Positions 49,178-57,094 of a stretch of DNA of 64,000 nucleotides are shown one piece after another. The stretch is taken from positions 62,001 through 126,000 of the forward strand of contig NZ_AWGD01000008.1 in assembly GCF_000495795.1 (NCBI RefSeq), written 5' to 3'. A program made the translations under genes and the position numbers. The stretch comes from Asticcacaulis sp. AC460. Its GTDB lineage: Bacteria > Pseudomonadota > Alphaproteobacteria > Caulobacterales > Caulobacteraceae. Under the pieces are notes generated by a model that saw nothing but the letters and a program-made list of their open reading frames with translations, was not told where the DNA came from and did not search any database. Position 1 is the first letter of the stretch; each line of letters begins with the position of its first letter.

Positions 49178-51321
49178 ACAGACGGCAGGTTTTACTGGCT
49201 TCGGCGGCGATTGCGTTGGTTGGGACGGGCGCCCAGGCGGCCGATGCGCCGTACACCTGGACCACCATTCCGTTCGGTGGCGGCGGTTATGTCGACGGGT
49301 TCCTGTACCATCCGAAGGCGCCGAACATCCTCTATACCCGGACCGATATCGGCGGCATGTATCGCTACGATTTCGCGGCGAAGAGTTGGATCCCGCTGCT
49401 GGATCATCTCAGCCATGATGAAGCCGACCTGATGGGCGTGCTGTCGATGGCGGTCGATCCCAATGACCCGAACAAGGTCTATGCCGCCTGCGGGCTGTAT
49501 CTGGCCGACTGGGCCGGGAAGGGCGCCATTCTGCGGTCGAACGACCAGGGGAAGACCTGGCAGAAGACGGCTTTGGATATCAAGGTCGGGGGCAATAGCG
49601 ACGGCCGCGGCTCGGGTGACCGGCTGGTGGTCGATCCGAAGGACGGTAAGGTGCTGTGGTACGGTTCCAACCAGGATGGCCTGTGGAAAAGCACGGATGG
49701 CGGTGCCTCGTTCGGCAAGGTCAATGGTCCGGCGACCAACCTCAGCCTGGTGCTGATCGATCCTGCTTCGGGCGCCATCTATGCCGGGGGTTATGACGCC
49801 AAGGCGGGGCTGTTCGTCAGCCAGGATGGTACGTCGTGGCAGCCGGTCGAGGGCACGCCGGCCCAGATGCCGCAGCATGCGGTGTTTGCGGCTGATGGTT
49901 CGCTGTATGTGACCTTTGCGCATGGTGACGGCAAGAATGTCGTCAACCCCAGCTATGCCAGCCAGGGCGGGGTGTGGAAGCGCGACAAGGCCGGCAAGTG
50001 GCGTGAGATTTCGCCGATCAAGCCGGTCGGTGGCGCCAGTTTCGGTTTCTCGGGCGTCGATGTCGGACCGGACGGCACGGTGGTGGTGTCGACGATCGAC
50101 CGGTGGTGGCCCGGGGATGAGGTCTATGTGTCGCGCGATGGCGGCGGGACGTGGATTCCTTTGGGCGACAAGTCGAAGCACGATGCTTCGGGCTATCCGT
50201 GGCTGATCAACTTCCTGAAGGGCCAGGACAAGATGGGCCACTGGATTTCAGACGTGAAGATCAATCCGTTCAATGGCGATGAGATGATCTACGGCACCGG
50301 TTACGGCCTGTGGATGAGCGAGAACCTGACCAAGGCCGGAAGCGAGACGGTGCGGTTTGCTTTCAACATCAAGGACCTGGAGGAGACGGCGACGATCCAG
50401 ATGACGTCGCCGACCGGTGGCGCTGTGGTGCTGGCGGCGTTGGGCGATGTCGGCGGGGCGGCGTGGGACGATCTGACGGCGACGCCGTCGACGGGATTGT
50501 TCACGCCGGCCAGCGAGACCAATTTTTCGGTCGATTATGGCGGCCAGGCGCCGGCCTTTGTGGCGCGGACGACCAACAGCGGTTCGCATGGCATGTATTC
50601 CGAGGATGCGGGGGCGAGCTGGACGGCGTTTCCGGCGTCACCGTATCGGCGGCCGGTGGATGGCCAGCCGTGGAAGAGTTCAGGAATTATCGTGGTTTCG
50701 GCCAAGGCGACATCGTTGCTGTGGGTGCCGGAAAAGGAAGGCGCCTGGTATTCGACGGACAAGGGGCGGACCTGGAAGGAAGCCGCCGGGTGGCCGTCGG
50801 GTAGGGATCAAGGTTTGACGCCGATCTCGGATAAGGTGGCGGACGGGGTTTTCTATGTCCATGACCGGTTTTCGGGGGCTGTGTTGATCAGCGTCGATGG
50901 TGGCGCGACGTTCAAGCCGATCGTGTCGGGCCTGCCCAAGGTCGAGGGCTGGCAGGGCGCTCAGCTGGCGGTGGTGCCGACGCGGATGCGGGATCTGTGG
51001 TTTGCCGCGCCCTATGGGCTGCTGCATTCGCGCGATGCCGAGGCGAGCATGAGTCAGGTCAAGGATGTCGATGTCGCCTGGTGCGTCGGGTTCGGCGCGG
51101 CGAAGGTCAAGGACGGCTATCCGGCGGTGTACCTGGCCGGCAAGGTCAAGGGTAAGGAAGGGCTGTGGCGGTCGGACGACGAGGGTAGGTCGTGGGTGCG
51201 GATCAATGATGACGCGCATCAGTTCGGGCATTTCCGGGCGATTGCCGGTGATCCGCTGGAATGGGGGACGTTGTATATCGCGCCGCATGGAAGGGGGTTG
51301 TTGGTGGGCAAGCCGGGGTAG
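49174..51321 (+). CDS. GH74 xyloglucanase, second tandem copy, exported
   Basis: A 715-residue paralogue of the preceding gene with the same two-propeller plan. Catalytic aspartates are Asp58 (YTRTDIGGMYRYD) and Asp425 (AALGDVGGAAWDDL). The signal peptide MNRRQVLLASAAIALVGTGA has an arginine pair and ends AQA, with no lipobox, so this copy should be soluble or secreted. The two copies differ enough throughout to be an old duplication, likely with complementary endo/exo modes. The cassette of foreign genes starts 226 bases downstream. Confidence 0.92.
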   Translation: MNRRQVLLASAAIALVGTGAQAADAPYTWTTIPFGGGGYVDGFLYHPKAPNILYTRTDIGGMYRYDFAAKSWIPLLDHLSHDEADLMGVLSMAVDPNDPNKVYAACGLYLADWAGKGAILRSNDQGKTWQKTALDIKVGGNSDGRGSGDRLVVDPKDGKVLWYGSNQDGLWKSTDGGASFGKVNGPATNLSLVLIDPASGAIYAGGYDAKAGLFVSQDGTSWQPVEGTPAQMPQHAVFAADGSLYVTFAHGDGKNVVNPSYASQGGVWKRDKAGKWREISPIKPVGGASFGFSGVDVGPDGTVVVSTIDRWWPGDEVYVSRDGGGTWIPLGDKSKHDASGYPWLINFLKGQDKMGHWISDVKINPFNGDEMIYGTGYGLWMSENLTKAGSETVRFAFNIKDLEETATIQMTSPTGGAVVLAALGDVGGAAWDDLTATPSTGLFTPASETNFSVDYGGQAPAFVARTTNSGSHGMYSEDAGASWTAFPASPYRRPVDGQPWKSSGIIVVSAKATSLLWVPEKEGAWYSTDKGRTWKEAAGWPSGRDQGLTPISDKVADGVFYVHDRFSGAVLISVDGGATFKPIVSGLPKVEGWQGAQLAVVPTRMRDLWFAAPYGLLHSRDAEASMSQVKDVDVAWCVGFGAAKVKDGYPAVYLAGKVKGKEGLWRSDDEGRSWVRINDDAHQFGHFRAIAGDPLEWGTLYIAPHGRGLLVGKPG

Positions 51322-51547
51322 GGGGTGAAGACTTGGTGGGGACTGTAAGCAAGATGTTTTCGTTTGGTTGACAGTCTGGACGAGTCAGATGACCTCTTTT
51401 GTCATCGTCTGAAATTGTGGTCGTGCAGTCCATTTCTTTCGAGGTGTGCTTTATGGACTGGCCTAACGCTATCCGCACCGGCGCATAACCGGATCCTCAC
51501 GCAATCTTGACTAACATCGGGAATCCAAGGCAACCTTGGGCAGTCCG

Positions 51548-52759
51548 ATGAAAAAACTAACTCTCAGATATAAGAACATCCTACTACACCGTGGGCAAAG
51601 CGCGTCCCGTAATAGGAAGCTGAAGCACTATAGGGGCTGGGGTAGCGCAGCACGTCAGCCCAAGGTGCCAACATTTCACGTAAGCATTTGGGATGGTGGA
51701 GAGCCCTTCACTGCACAGTGCAATGTACAGGCGCACGCCTGTCCGTCGAATCTATGCCTTTACGAGAATGCTGGTGATACGTTGAAGCTCTTACATAAAA
51801 TTAAGAGCGGCCTGTGGCGGGTGACGCCTCAAACTGGCGGCTGGGTCAACCGAAAGAAGCGCGGGCTGCCAAGAATAAAGGCATATTTCGACTTCAGTAC
51901 GATCGATCGTCTCTCAACGGCTGCGGCGTTAATCATCACGTCGGATTATGACAGAGCCAAGCGAATTTCAGGTATTGTACCGCCAGCGATTGATCTTGAA
52001 AACTGGGGTGATGATGCCTTCAAAGTTCTTTACGAAATCGGCTTTTTCGAACTGATTGGGCATGTACCAGGATCTCACCCTGCGCTGCGATATCACGACA
52101 TCGATGACGGGCGTTTCCGGCTGATGCAAATAATGTCAGGCAAGAACTCAAACGAACTGGGCAATGTCGCCGAAGGCATTTCAGGCCTAATTGATTACTT
52201 GGGCAGTAGTCATGCCGTTCAGGATCTGTCCGTGGAAATAAACGGAGCTGTCGGCGAAGCCATGATCAACGTGGCCAAGCATGCGTACCCTGGCGATTTT
52301 CGTGCAAGTAGAGGCTTTAGGGCGGTTGGAAGGTGGTGGGTCACTGCGCGAGCCGACCGGGATAACAACACCTTAACACTCGTCATATACGATCAAGGAG
52401 CCACTATTCCCGGAACCCTCCCGCATCGGGTTTGGTACAACGACATCATTCTGGAGATTAAGCGAACGCTGGGTAAGTCCGATGCTTCCAGTGCCTTTAT
52501 GGACCCTGAATTTATTGCTCACTCGATGAAGCGTGGCAAAACGCAAACGCTGGAACCTGGACGAGGCGAGGGCCTGCCGCAAATGCAGGAACTGATTGAC
52601 TTTTGTGGGACTGGCTGTCTTAGAATCTTGAGCCGCTCCGGCGCGTACATATATGAGCGAAGCCACCAGCGAGAACCGAGTGTGACAAAGTACAAGTTAC
52701 CGATGCCCTTGGAGGGGACGCTGGTGGAATGGGAGCTAAAGCTTCCCGAAGCGGCTTAG
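51548..52759 (+). CDS. STAS-like plus GHKL ATPase-domain protein
   Basis: A 403-residue cytoplasmic protein. Around residues 100-175 is a STAS-like stretch (FDFSTIDRLSTAAALIITSD, then EIGFFELIGHV). From about 225 comes a GHKL ATPase domain with the N-box E237/N241 (NGAVGEAMINVAKHAY), G1 box D282-x-G284 (YDQGATIPG), and G2 box GRGEGL (338-343). There is no histidine phosphoacceptor box, so it is more like an anti-sigma/SpoIIAB-type kinase than a sensor kinase. Start ATG 51548 rather than TTG 51536. It leads a three-gene cassette, one base before the DUF4325 gene. Confidence 0.78.
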   Translation: MKKLTLRYKNILLHRGQSASRNRKLKHYRGWGSAARQPKVPTFHVSIWDGGEPFTAQCNVQAHACPSNLCLYENAGDTLKLLHKIKSGLWRVTPQTGGWVNRKKRGLPRIKAYFDFSTIDRLSTAAALIITSDYDRAKRISGIVPPAIDLENWGDDAFKVLYEIGFFELIGHVPGSHPALRYHDIDDGRFRLMQIMSGKNSNELGNVAEGISGLIDYLGSSHAVQDLSVEINGAVGEAMINVAKHAYPGDFRASRGFRAVGRWWVTARADRDNNTLTLVIYDQGATIPGTLPHRVWYNDIILEIKRTLGKSDASSAFMDPEFIAHSMKRGKTQTLEPGRGEGLPQMQELIDFCGTGCLRILSRSGAYIYERSHQREPSVTKYKLPMPLEGTLVEWELKLPEAA

Positions 52760-52760
52760 T

Positions 52761-53093
52761 ATGGAAAACATCATGATCAACATAGCGGACTTTTCAAGGT
52801 ACCCGTCCGGGAGGGACCACCGAGACGGCGACAACAATGGAACTCGATTTCGAGAAGAAGTCCTGTGTCCTGCTATCGAGGAAGCAGTAGCCGCTGGTAA
52901 TAAAGTAGTAGTGTCTTTGGACGGTGTTAATAGCATGGGGTCTTCGTTTCTCGAAGAAACTTTTGGGGGGCTAGTGCGGAATCACGGTTACGGGAAAGAT
53001 TTTATTAAAAGTATTTTAGAGGTTACAACTAATCGCGAATCTTTTAAGCGATATGTTGATGCTGCTTGGAGGTACATTGATAGTGCAGCCTAA
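52761..53093 (+). CDS. STAS-like DUF4325 protein
   Basis: A 110-residue protein of the DUF4325 STAS-like family. The core is seen as NGTRFREEVLCPAIEEAVAAG, then KVVVSLDGVNSMGSSFLEE and TFGGLVRNHGYG. The SSFLEE serine stands where anti-anti-sigma proteins carry the phosphorylated residue, so it is a plausible substrate of the GHKL kinase encoded just before. It ends inside the start of the third gene. Base composition is clearly more AT-rich than the host genes. Confidence 0.82.
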   Translation: MENIMINIADFSRYPSGRDHRDGDNNGTRFREEVLCPAIEEAVAAGNKVVVSLDGVNSMGSSFLEETFGGLVRNHGYGKDFIKSILEVTTNRESFKRYVDAAWRYIDSAA

Positions 53094-53556
53094 TGTATTT
53101 TCTCTCTTCGGAGTGCCTACATTTGCTGCCCTATTAGCAGGCCTTATTACACTTATTGTTACCACGTTATTTAATATACGAAGCGCGCAAAACGAAATAG
53201 TTAAAGATTACTTGGAAGATTTAAAAAAAATTGAGGATCTTTCAATCCAATATTGGCTTGGTGACCACGAAGCTAAACGAGATGACTTAGAAAAAATTGC
53301 AATTGAATTGCGGGCACGCCTCACAGCTACGGGTGATTTTTGCCAATTGGTGGGAAAAAACGGTATCGTCGTTGCCGGATTTTATTCGCGCTTCAGAAAG
53401 TTAGACGGACAGCTCTTCGACTTGGCAACGGGCGGAAGCTTTCAAACAGCAATGATGAAAGCTGACCCAGCGACCGCCGATCAATTGATTCAAATTCTTA
53501 GTGAAATTAGAAGTCTGCTTCGTCAGAGCCGAGTTGCGCGTTACTGGTTTCACTGA
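53083..53556 (+). CDS. Small membrane protein, third gene of the GHKL-STAS cassette
   Basis: A 157-residue protein with one hydrophobic segment near the N-terminus (PTFAALLAGLITLIVTTLFN) and a charged helical cytoplasmic part (YLEDLKKIEDLSIQYW, DDLEKIAIELRARL), ending SRVARYWFH. No family is recognised. Likely start is GTG 53083, ten bases after GGAGG (53068-53072); ATG 53053 and TTG 53077 are alternatives. It overlaps the DUF4325 gene by 11 bases. In 53161-53280 I count 41 G/C of 120, far below the host background. It may be the effector or anchor of the module. Confidence 0.65.
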   Translation: MQPNVFSLFGVPTFAALLAGLITLIVTTLFNIRSAQNEIVKDYLEDLKKIEDLSIQYWLGDHEAKRDDLEKIAIELRARLTATGDFCQLVGKNGIVVAGFYSRFRKLDGQLFDLATGGSFQTAMMKADPATADQLIQILSEIRSLLRQSRVARYWFH

Positions 53557-53693
53557 TTTGCGAAGTTGTTAAGTAAGTATTTGAAATATTTTTGAATTTT
53601 GTAGATGTGCAGGCTGTCCGAGCGGGTGAGAGCTTCCACATTTCTCTTTGTGGCCTTGCCTCTCTACAGACGTTTTAAGAACGGACGACGCTC

Positions 53694-54143
53694 ATGACAT
53701 CCGCCGAACGCATCGTTCTCTCCAGCGACCATTCCGCCATACAACTCAGGCAGGCTATTGCGGGGCATATCGCTGCGCGGGGCTGGGTCGTGGTCGATAT
53801 CGGACCCGCGACGCCGGAAAGCACCGATTATCCAACGCATGGAGAAGCGGCGGCGAAGCTGGTCGCTTCGGGGGATTGCCGGTTCGGCATCATCCTGTGC
53901 GGCACCGGCCAGGGCATCATGATGGCTGCCAACAAGGTCAAGGGTATCCGGTGCGGGGTTTGCTCCGATACGTTCTCCGCCCGCATGATACGTCGGCATA
54001 ATGATGCTAATATGCTGTCGATCGGGGGGCGAGTGGTCGGGGAGGGGCTGGCGCTCGAGATCGTCGATGCGTTTTTAGGTGCTGAGTTTGAGGGCGGGCG
54101 GCATGAGAAGCGAGTGGAGATGATTAAGGCGATGGAGGGTTAG
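53694..54143 (+). CDS. rpiB: Ribose-5-phosphate isomerase B / LacAB family isomerase
   Basis: A 149-residue aldose-ketose isomerase for ribose 5-phosphate/ribulose 5-phosphate or a related pentose phosphate. The active-site Cys69 is in IILCGTGQGIMMAANK and His102 in RRHNDANMLSIGGRV. Length is typical. It returns to the host-like GC content, and sits in the pentosan degradation locus, where it could feed pentoses to the pentose-phosphate route. Start ATG 53694. Confidence 0.9.
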   Translation: MTSAERIVLSSDHSAIQLRQAIAGHIAARGWVVVDIGPATPESTDYPTHGEAAAKLVASGDCRFGIILCGTGQGIMMAANKVKGIRCGVCSDTFSARMIRRHNDANMLSIGGRVVGEGLALEIVDAFLGAEFEGGRHEKRVEMIKAMEG

Positions 54144-54696
54144 GGGCGTTAAGAGGACCTCTCCGTCTCGACGCCTTTTCGTTTTGGGGGGGGTGCAGGT
54201 GGAAATACCTGCGGGCCCAATCCCCCACCGTCTCATTTGCTTCCAGCAAATGATCCACCTCCCCGTATAACGGGGAGGGATTAAGTTATTTATATTCCTC
54301 GTCTTTTTTTAAAAGAGGCGAAAGTTCGCGTGGCGCTGCATCCGTGATCATCCGTGATCATCCGTGTCGCCGCAAAGCGGCGCATCCGTGGAAATCCGTG
54401 TTCCCACTTTAGGCCGGCGGCCGGCTTCGGCACGACAAGCACATACTGAAGTTCGTGCTTTTCGTGTCGCCGCAACGCGGCGGGTTGGTGCTTTTCGTGT
54501 TAAAATCTTGAGGTCGGGGAGCGAGTTAGGAATACGTTCGAGCTTCCGAAAGAAAGTCGCCCCACCACCACATCTCACTCGCTGGCGGCCTGCGGCCTGG
54601 CTCGCTCGTGCGGTCCCCCTCCCCACGCAAGCGCGGGGAGGTATCGGAAAAGTGTATTTCCACCCAAGAGGCGCGGGGAGGTATCAGAGATTTGGG
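54144..54696. repeat. Repeat-rich intergenic region
   Basis: No gene is supported in these 553 bases. It contains a type B palindromic repeat (54210-54280), three direct copies of ATCCGTG spaced ten bases (about 54338-54365), two copies of CGTGTCGCCGCAA with small hairpins (about 54363 and 54463), two copies of GTGCTTTTCGTG, and near 54620-54680 two copies of GCGCGGGGAGGTATC. The region is probably a landing place for small non-autonomous repeats. Confidence 0.7.
54210..54280 (+). repeat. Intergenic palindromic repeat, copy 2 (type B)
   Basis: Nearly identical to 26904-26975: CCCAATCCCCCACCG, TCATTTGC-TTCCA-GCAAATGA, then CCTCCCCG-TATAA-CGGGGAGG. It follows rpiB. Confidence 0.82.
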
Positions 54697-55218
54697 TTAC
54701 TGCGCAGGGATCAGGACGAAGGCGGGCCCAAGGTAGACCGTCTGCTTGGCGCCGGCCAGGTGAACCGCCAGCACTACGGTTTTTTTATTGTAATCCTGCG
54801 TCGCTGTCGTCTCGACGGCATACAGTTTCCACTCCGGACCCACCGACTGCGTGCTTTCGACAAGCGAGGTATAGGGCGCCGAATTGATCTGAACCCGGAT
54901 ATTCAGATGCGCCGGAGAACCGTCCTCGGTCTTGGCCTTCAGCCACACCGCCGCCAGGATCTTGTCGCCCTTCTTGATGTCGCCGGTAATATCCGTCTGG
55001 GCCGCCGAATCCCAAGGATTGGCGCCCTTGGCCGGGATCTTGACCTCGATGGCGTAGCCGCCCTGGACCGCGGCGTCCTTGATCCGCTTGTTCGTCTGCT
55101 GGCCGTAGACCTGCCAGCCCGAACTGGGGTCGTTGATCAGCTTGTCTTCGGCAAAGGCCGGCACAGCGGTAAAGGCCAGCGCGCAGACTGTGCCCGCGAG
55201 AAAATCCCGACGCTTCAT
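54697..55218 (-). CDS. Exported carbohydrate-binding-module protein
   Basis: A 173-residue exported protein that consists of a signal and one beta-sandwich domain. The N-terminus MKRRDFLAGTVCALAFTAVP is twin-arginine-like. The domain (DPSSGWQVYGQQTNKRIKDA, GYAIEVKIPAKGANPWDSA, KKGDKILAAVWLKAKTEDG) has the layout of CBM4/9-like modules, which bind xylan or glucan chains. It stands alone without a catalytic domain. It is downstream of GH43 (51 bases) on the same strand. Binding specificity is inferred from the locus. Confidence 0.7.
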   Translation of the reverse strand: MKRRDFLAGTVCALAFTAVPAFAEDKLINDPSSGWQVYGQQTNKRIKDAAVQGGYAIEVKIPAKGANPWDSAAQTDITGDIKKGDKILAAVWLKAKTEDGSPAHLNIRVQINSAPYTSLVESTQSVGPEWKLYAVETTATQDYNKKTVVLAVHLAGAKQTVYLGPAFVLIPAQ

Positions 55219-55268
55219 ATGATAACTCCCTGGTATTTTATTGTGGTTTTCAGGGAGGTTACATCCGG

Positions 55269-56951
55269 TCAGGGATTTTGGCTATAGGCGTACAGGCCGA
55301 ACACCGTGCCGACAAAGCCGCCGGCTTTATTTGTGCTCAGCACTGTGGCATCGCCGTCCCACATCAGACGCTTCAGATCCGTCTTCATGTAGTCCTTGGC
55401 TTCCGAATACATGCAAATCAGCTTGTCGCGGCGGGCTTCCAGGGTGACGAAAACGCCGTCCTTCACGTCGACCGGTGCGGATTTCAGCACCACGCCGTCG
55501 CGCGGGTCGTTGGCGCCGGCGCGGACGGTGAGGATGATTTCGGTGACGCCATTGCGTTTGGTCAGGCCGCAAAAGATGTAGGAGTCGTCCGATTGCACGG
55601 CGGCGACGCCGGCGCGGTCGCCTTCGTCCGGCGTGAAGTGGACCCAGGTATCGAACGCGGTGGTGTTGCCCTGCTGGCGCGGGCCGGCGAAGCTGGGGAT
55701 GGCGTTGACGTCGCCCAGGGCGGCGTTGCGGGCTTTCAGGGTGACCGTCTGGCCGTCCTTGCTGGCGGTCAGGAAGTCCTTGGACGAGCCGCGGATGGAG
55801 AGCCAGGTCAGTGGGTTATAGCCGTGCAGGTTCTGGTAACGCGGATCGGGTTGGGGTTTGTCGCCCAGGCCTTTGGGGCGTTTGACCGATAGCGGGATGG
55901 GTTGGCCGTGTTCAAGGATGACCGGCCAGCCGTCCTTCCAGGTGACCGGCAGCAGGAAGGTTTCGCGGCCGGTATTGTAGAGGTCGCCAGTATAGGGCCG
56001 GGTGGCCAGGAAGACCGACCACCATTCGCCGGATTTCGTCTGGACCAGGTCGGCGTGGCCCGAGGACGTGATCGGTTGGTCGCGGTTGGGATCGAGGTCG
56101 CGTTGGGTCAGGATCGGGTTCTGGTCCCAGGGCTCATACGGCCCCCAGACGTTTTTGGAGCGGAAGATGACTTCGGAATGGTCGGTGGAGGTGCCGCCTT
56201 CGGCCGCCATCAGGTAGTACCAGTCCTTGACGTGGTAGATGTGCGGGCCTTCGACCCAGACCGGCTTTTTGGCCAGGTCGACGCCGCCGTTGATGACCAG
56301 TTTCTTTTCGCCGGTCATGGCCAGGGTTTTCGGGTCGAACTCCTGCATCCAGATGGCGCGGTGGCCGCTGTAGAGCGGTTCGCCCTGCGGGCCGTCGTTC
56401 CAGGCGATGTAGGCCTTGCCGTCGGTGTCGAAGAACAGAGAGGGGTCGATGCCGCCGAACGGCAACCAGGTCGGATCGGACCACGGGCCGGCCGGGTTTT
56501 TGGCGGTGATGACGAAGTTGCCTTTGCAGTCGACGCAGGTGTTCACGATGTAGAACAGGCCGTTGTGGTGCGAGATGGTCGGGGCAAAGACGCCGCGCGA
56601 GGTGCCCAGGTTCGAGAAGGCGAGTTGGCCGGGACGGTCGATGGCATTGCCGATCTGCGTCCAGTTGACCAGGTCCTTCGATTTCCACACCGGGATGCCG
56701 GGCCAAAAGGCAAAAGTCGAGTTGACCATGTAGTAGGTGTCGCCGACGCGCTCGATCGAGGGGTCCGGGTAGAAGCCGGGCAGGATCGGGTTCTGGTAGT
56801 GGCCGGGTTGGTCGGGGACGTTCTGGCCGTAGCTTTCGTCCGCCAGGTGGCCGCCGCGCAGCCAGATCCCGTCGAAGCGGGCTTCGGGTTGGGCAAGCGC
56901 AGGGGCGGCGAGCGATAAGGCGAGGGCGGTGAGGGCGGCAATACGGCGCAT
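55269..56951 (-). CDS. GH43 beta-xylosidase / arabinofuranosidase
   Basis: A 560-residue exported enzyme (signal ALTALALSLAAPALA). The GH43 five-bladed propeller has Asp63 (GFYPDPSIERVG), Asp169 (FGGIDPSLF) and Glu234 (WVEGPHIY) as base, pKa modulator and acid. The C-terminal 200 residues form a beta-sandwich like the GH43_C2 domain (DTWVHFTPDEGDRAGVAAVQ). Subfamily pattern (FWPGIPVWKSKDLVNW) suggests a xylosidase/arabinofuranosidase. It precedes the CBM gene and follows GH10 on the same strand. Confidence 0.92.
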   Translation of the reverse strand: MRRIAALTALALSLAAPALAQPEARFDGIWLRGGHLADESYGQNVPDQPGHYQNPILPGFYPDPSIERVGDTYYMVNSTFAFWPGIPVWKSKDLVNWTQIGNAIDRPGQLAFSNLGTSRGVFAPTISHHNGLFYIVNTCVDCKGNFVITAKNPAGPWSDPTWLPFGGIDPSLFFDTDGKAYIAWNDGPQGEPLYSGHRAIWMQEFDPKTLAMTGEKKLVINGGVDLAKKPVWVEGPHIYHVKDWYYLMAAEGGTSTDHSEVIFRSKNVWGPYEPWDQNPILTQRDLDPNRDQPITSSGHADLVQTKSGEWWSVFLATRPYTGDLYNTGRETFLLPVTWKDGWPVILEHGQPIPLSVKRPKGLGDKPQPDPRYQNLHGYNPLTWLSIRGSSKDFLTASKDGQTVTLKARNAALGDVNAIPSFAGPRQQGNTTAFDTWVHFTPDEGDRAGVAAVQSDDSYIFCGLTKRNGVTEIILTVRAGANDPRDGVVLKSAPVDVKDGVFVTLEARRDKLICMYSEAKDYMKTDLKRLMWDGDATVLSTNKAGGFVGTVFGLYAYSQNP

Positions 56952-57024
56952 GGCTTGCTCCAGATTATGGGGCGGACGATGTCAGAAACTGACCTTAGAC
57001 GGAAGGGGCTATTCCACCGACGGA

Positions 57025-57080
57025 AAAGCCCCTCCCACCGCTTCGCGGTCCCCCCTCCCCGTAAACGGGGCGGGAGAAGA
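57025..57080 (+). repeat. Intergenic palindromic repeat (type C, copy 1)
   Basis: AAGCCCCTCCCACCGC-TTC-GCGGTCCC then CCCTCCCCGT-AAAC-GGGGCGGG. The second hairpin recurs at 63144-63195. It lies between GH43 and GH10 and could also be a terminator of GH10 on the minus strand. Confidence 0.7.
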
Positions 57081-57094
57081 AATTATAGGTGTTC

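Noticed and set aside
54364-55287. Plus-strand 307-codon gene
   Set aside because: It crosses the short-repeat region and then runs antisense to the CBM gene; no coding pattern is seen.
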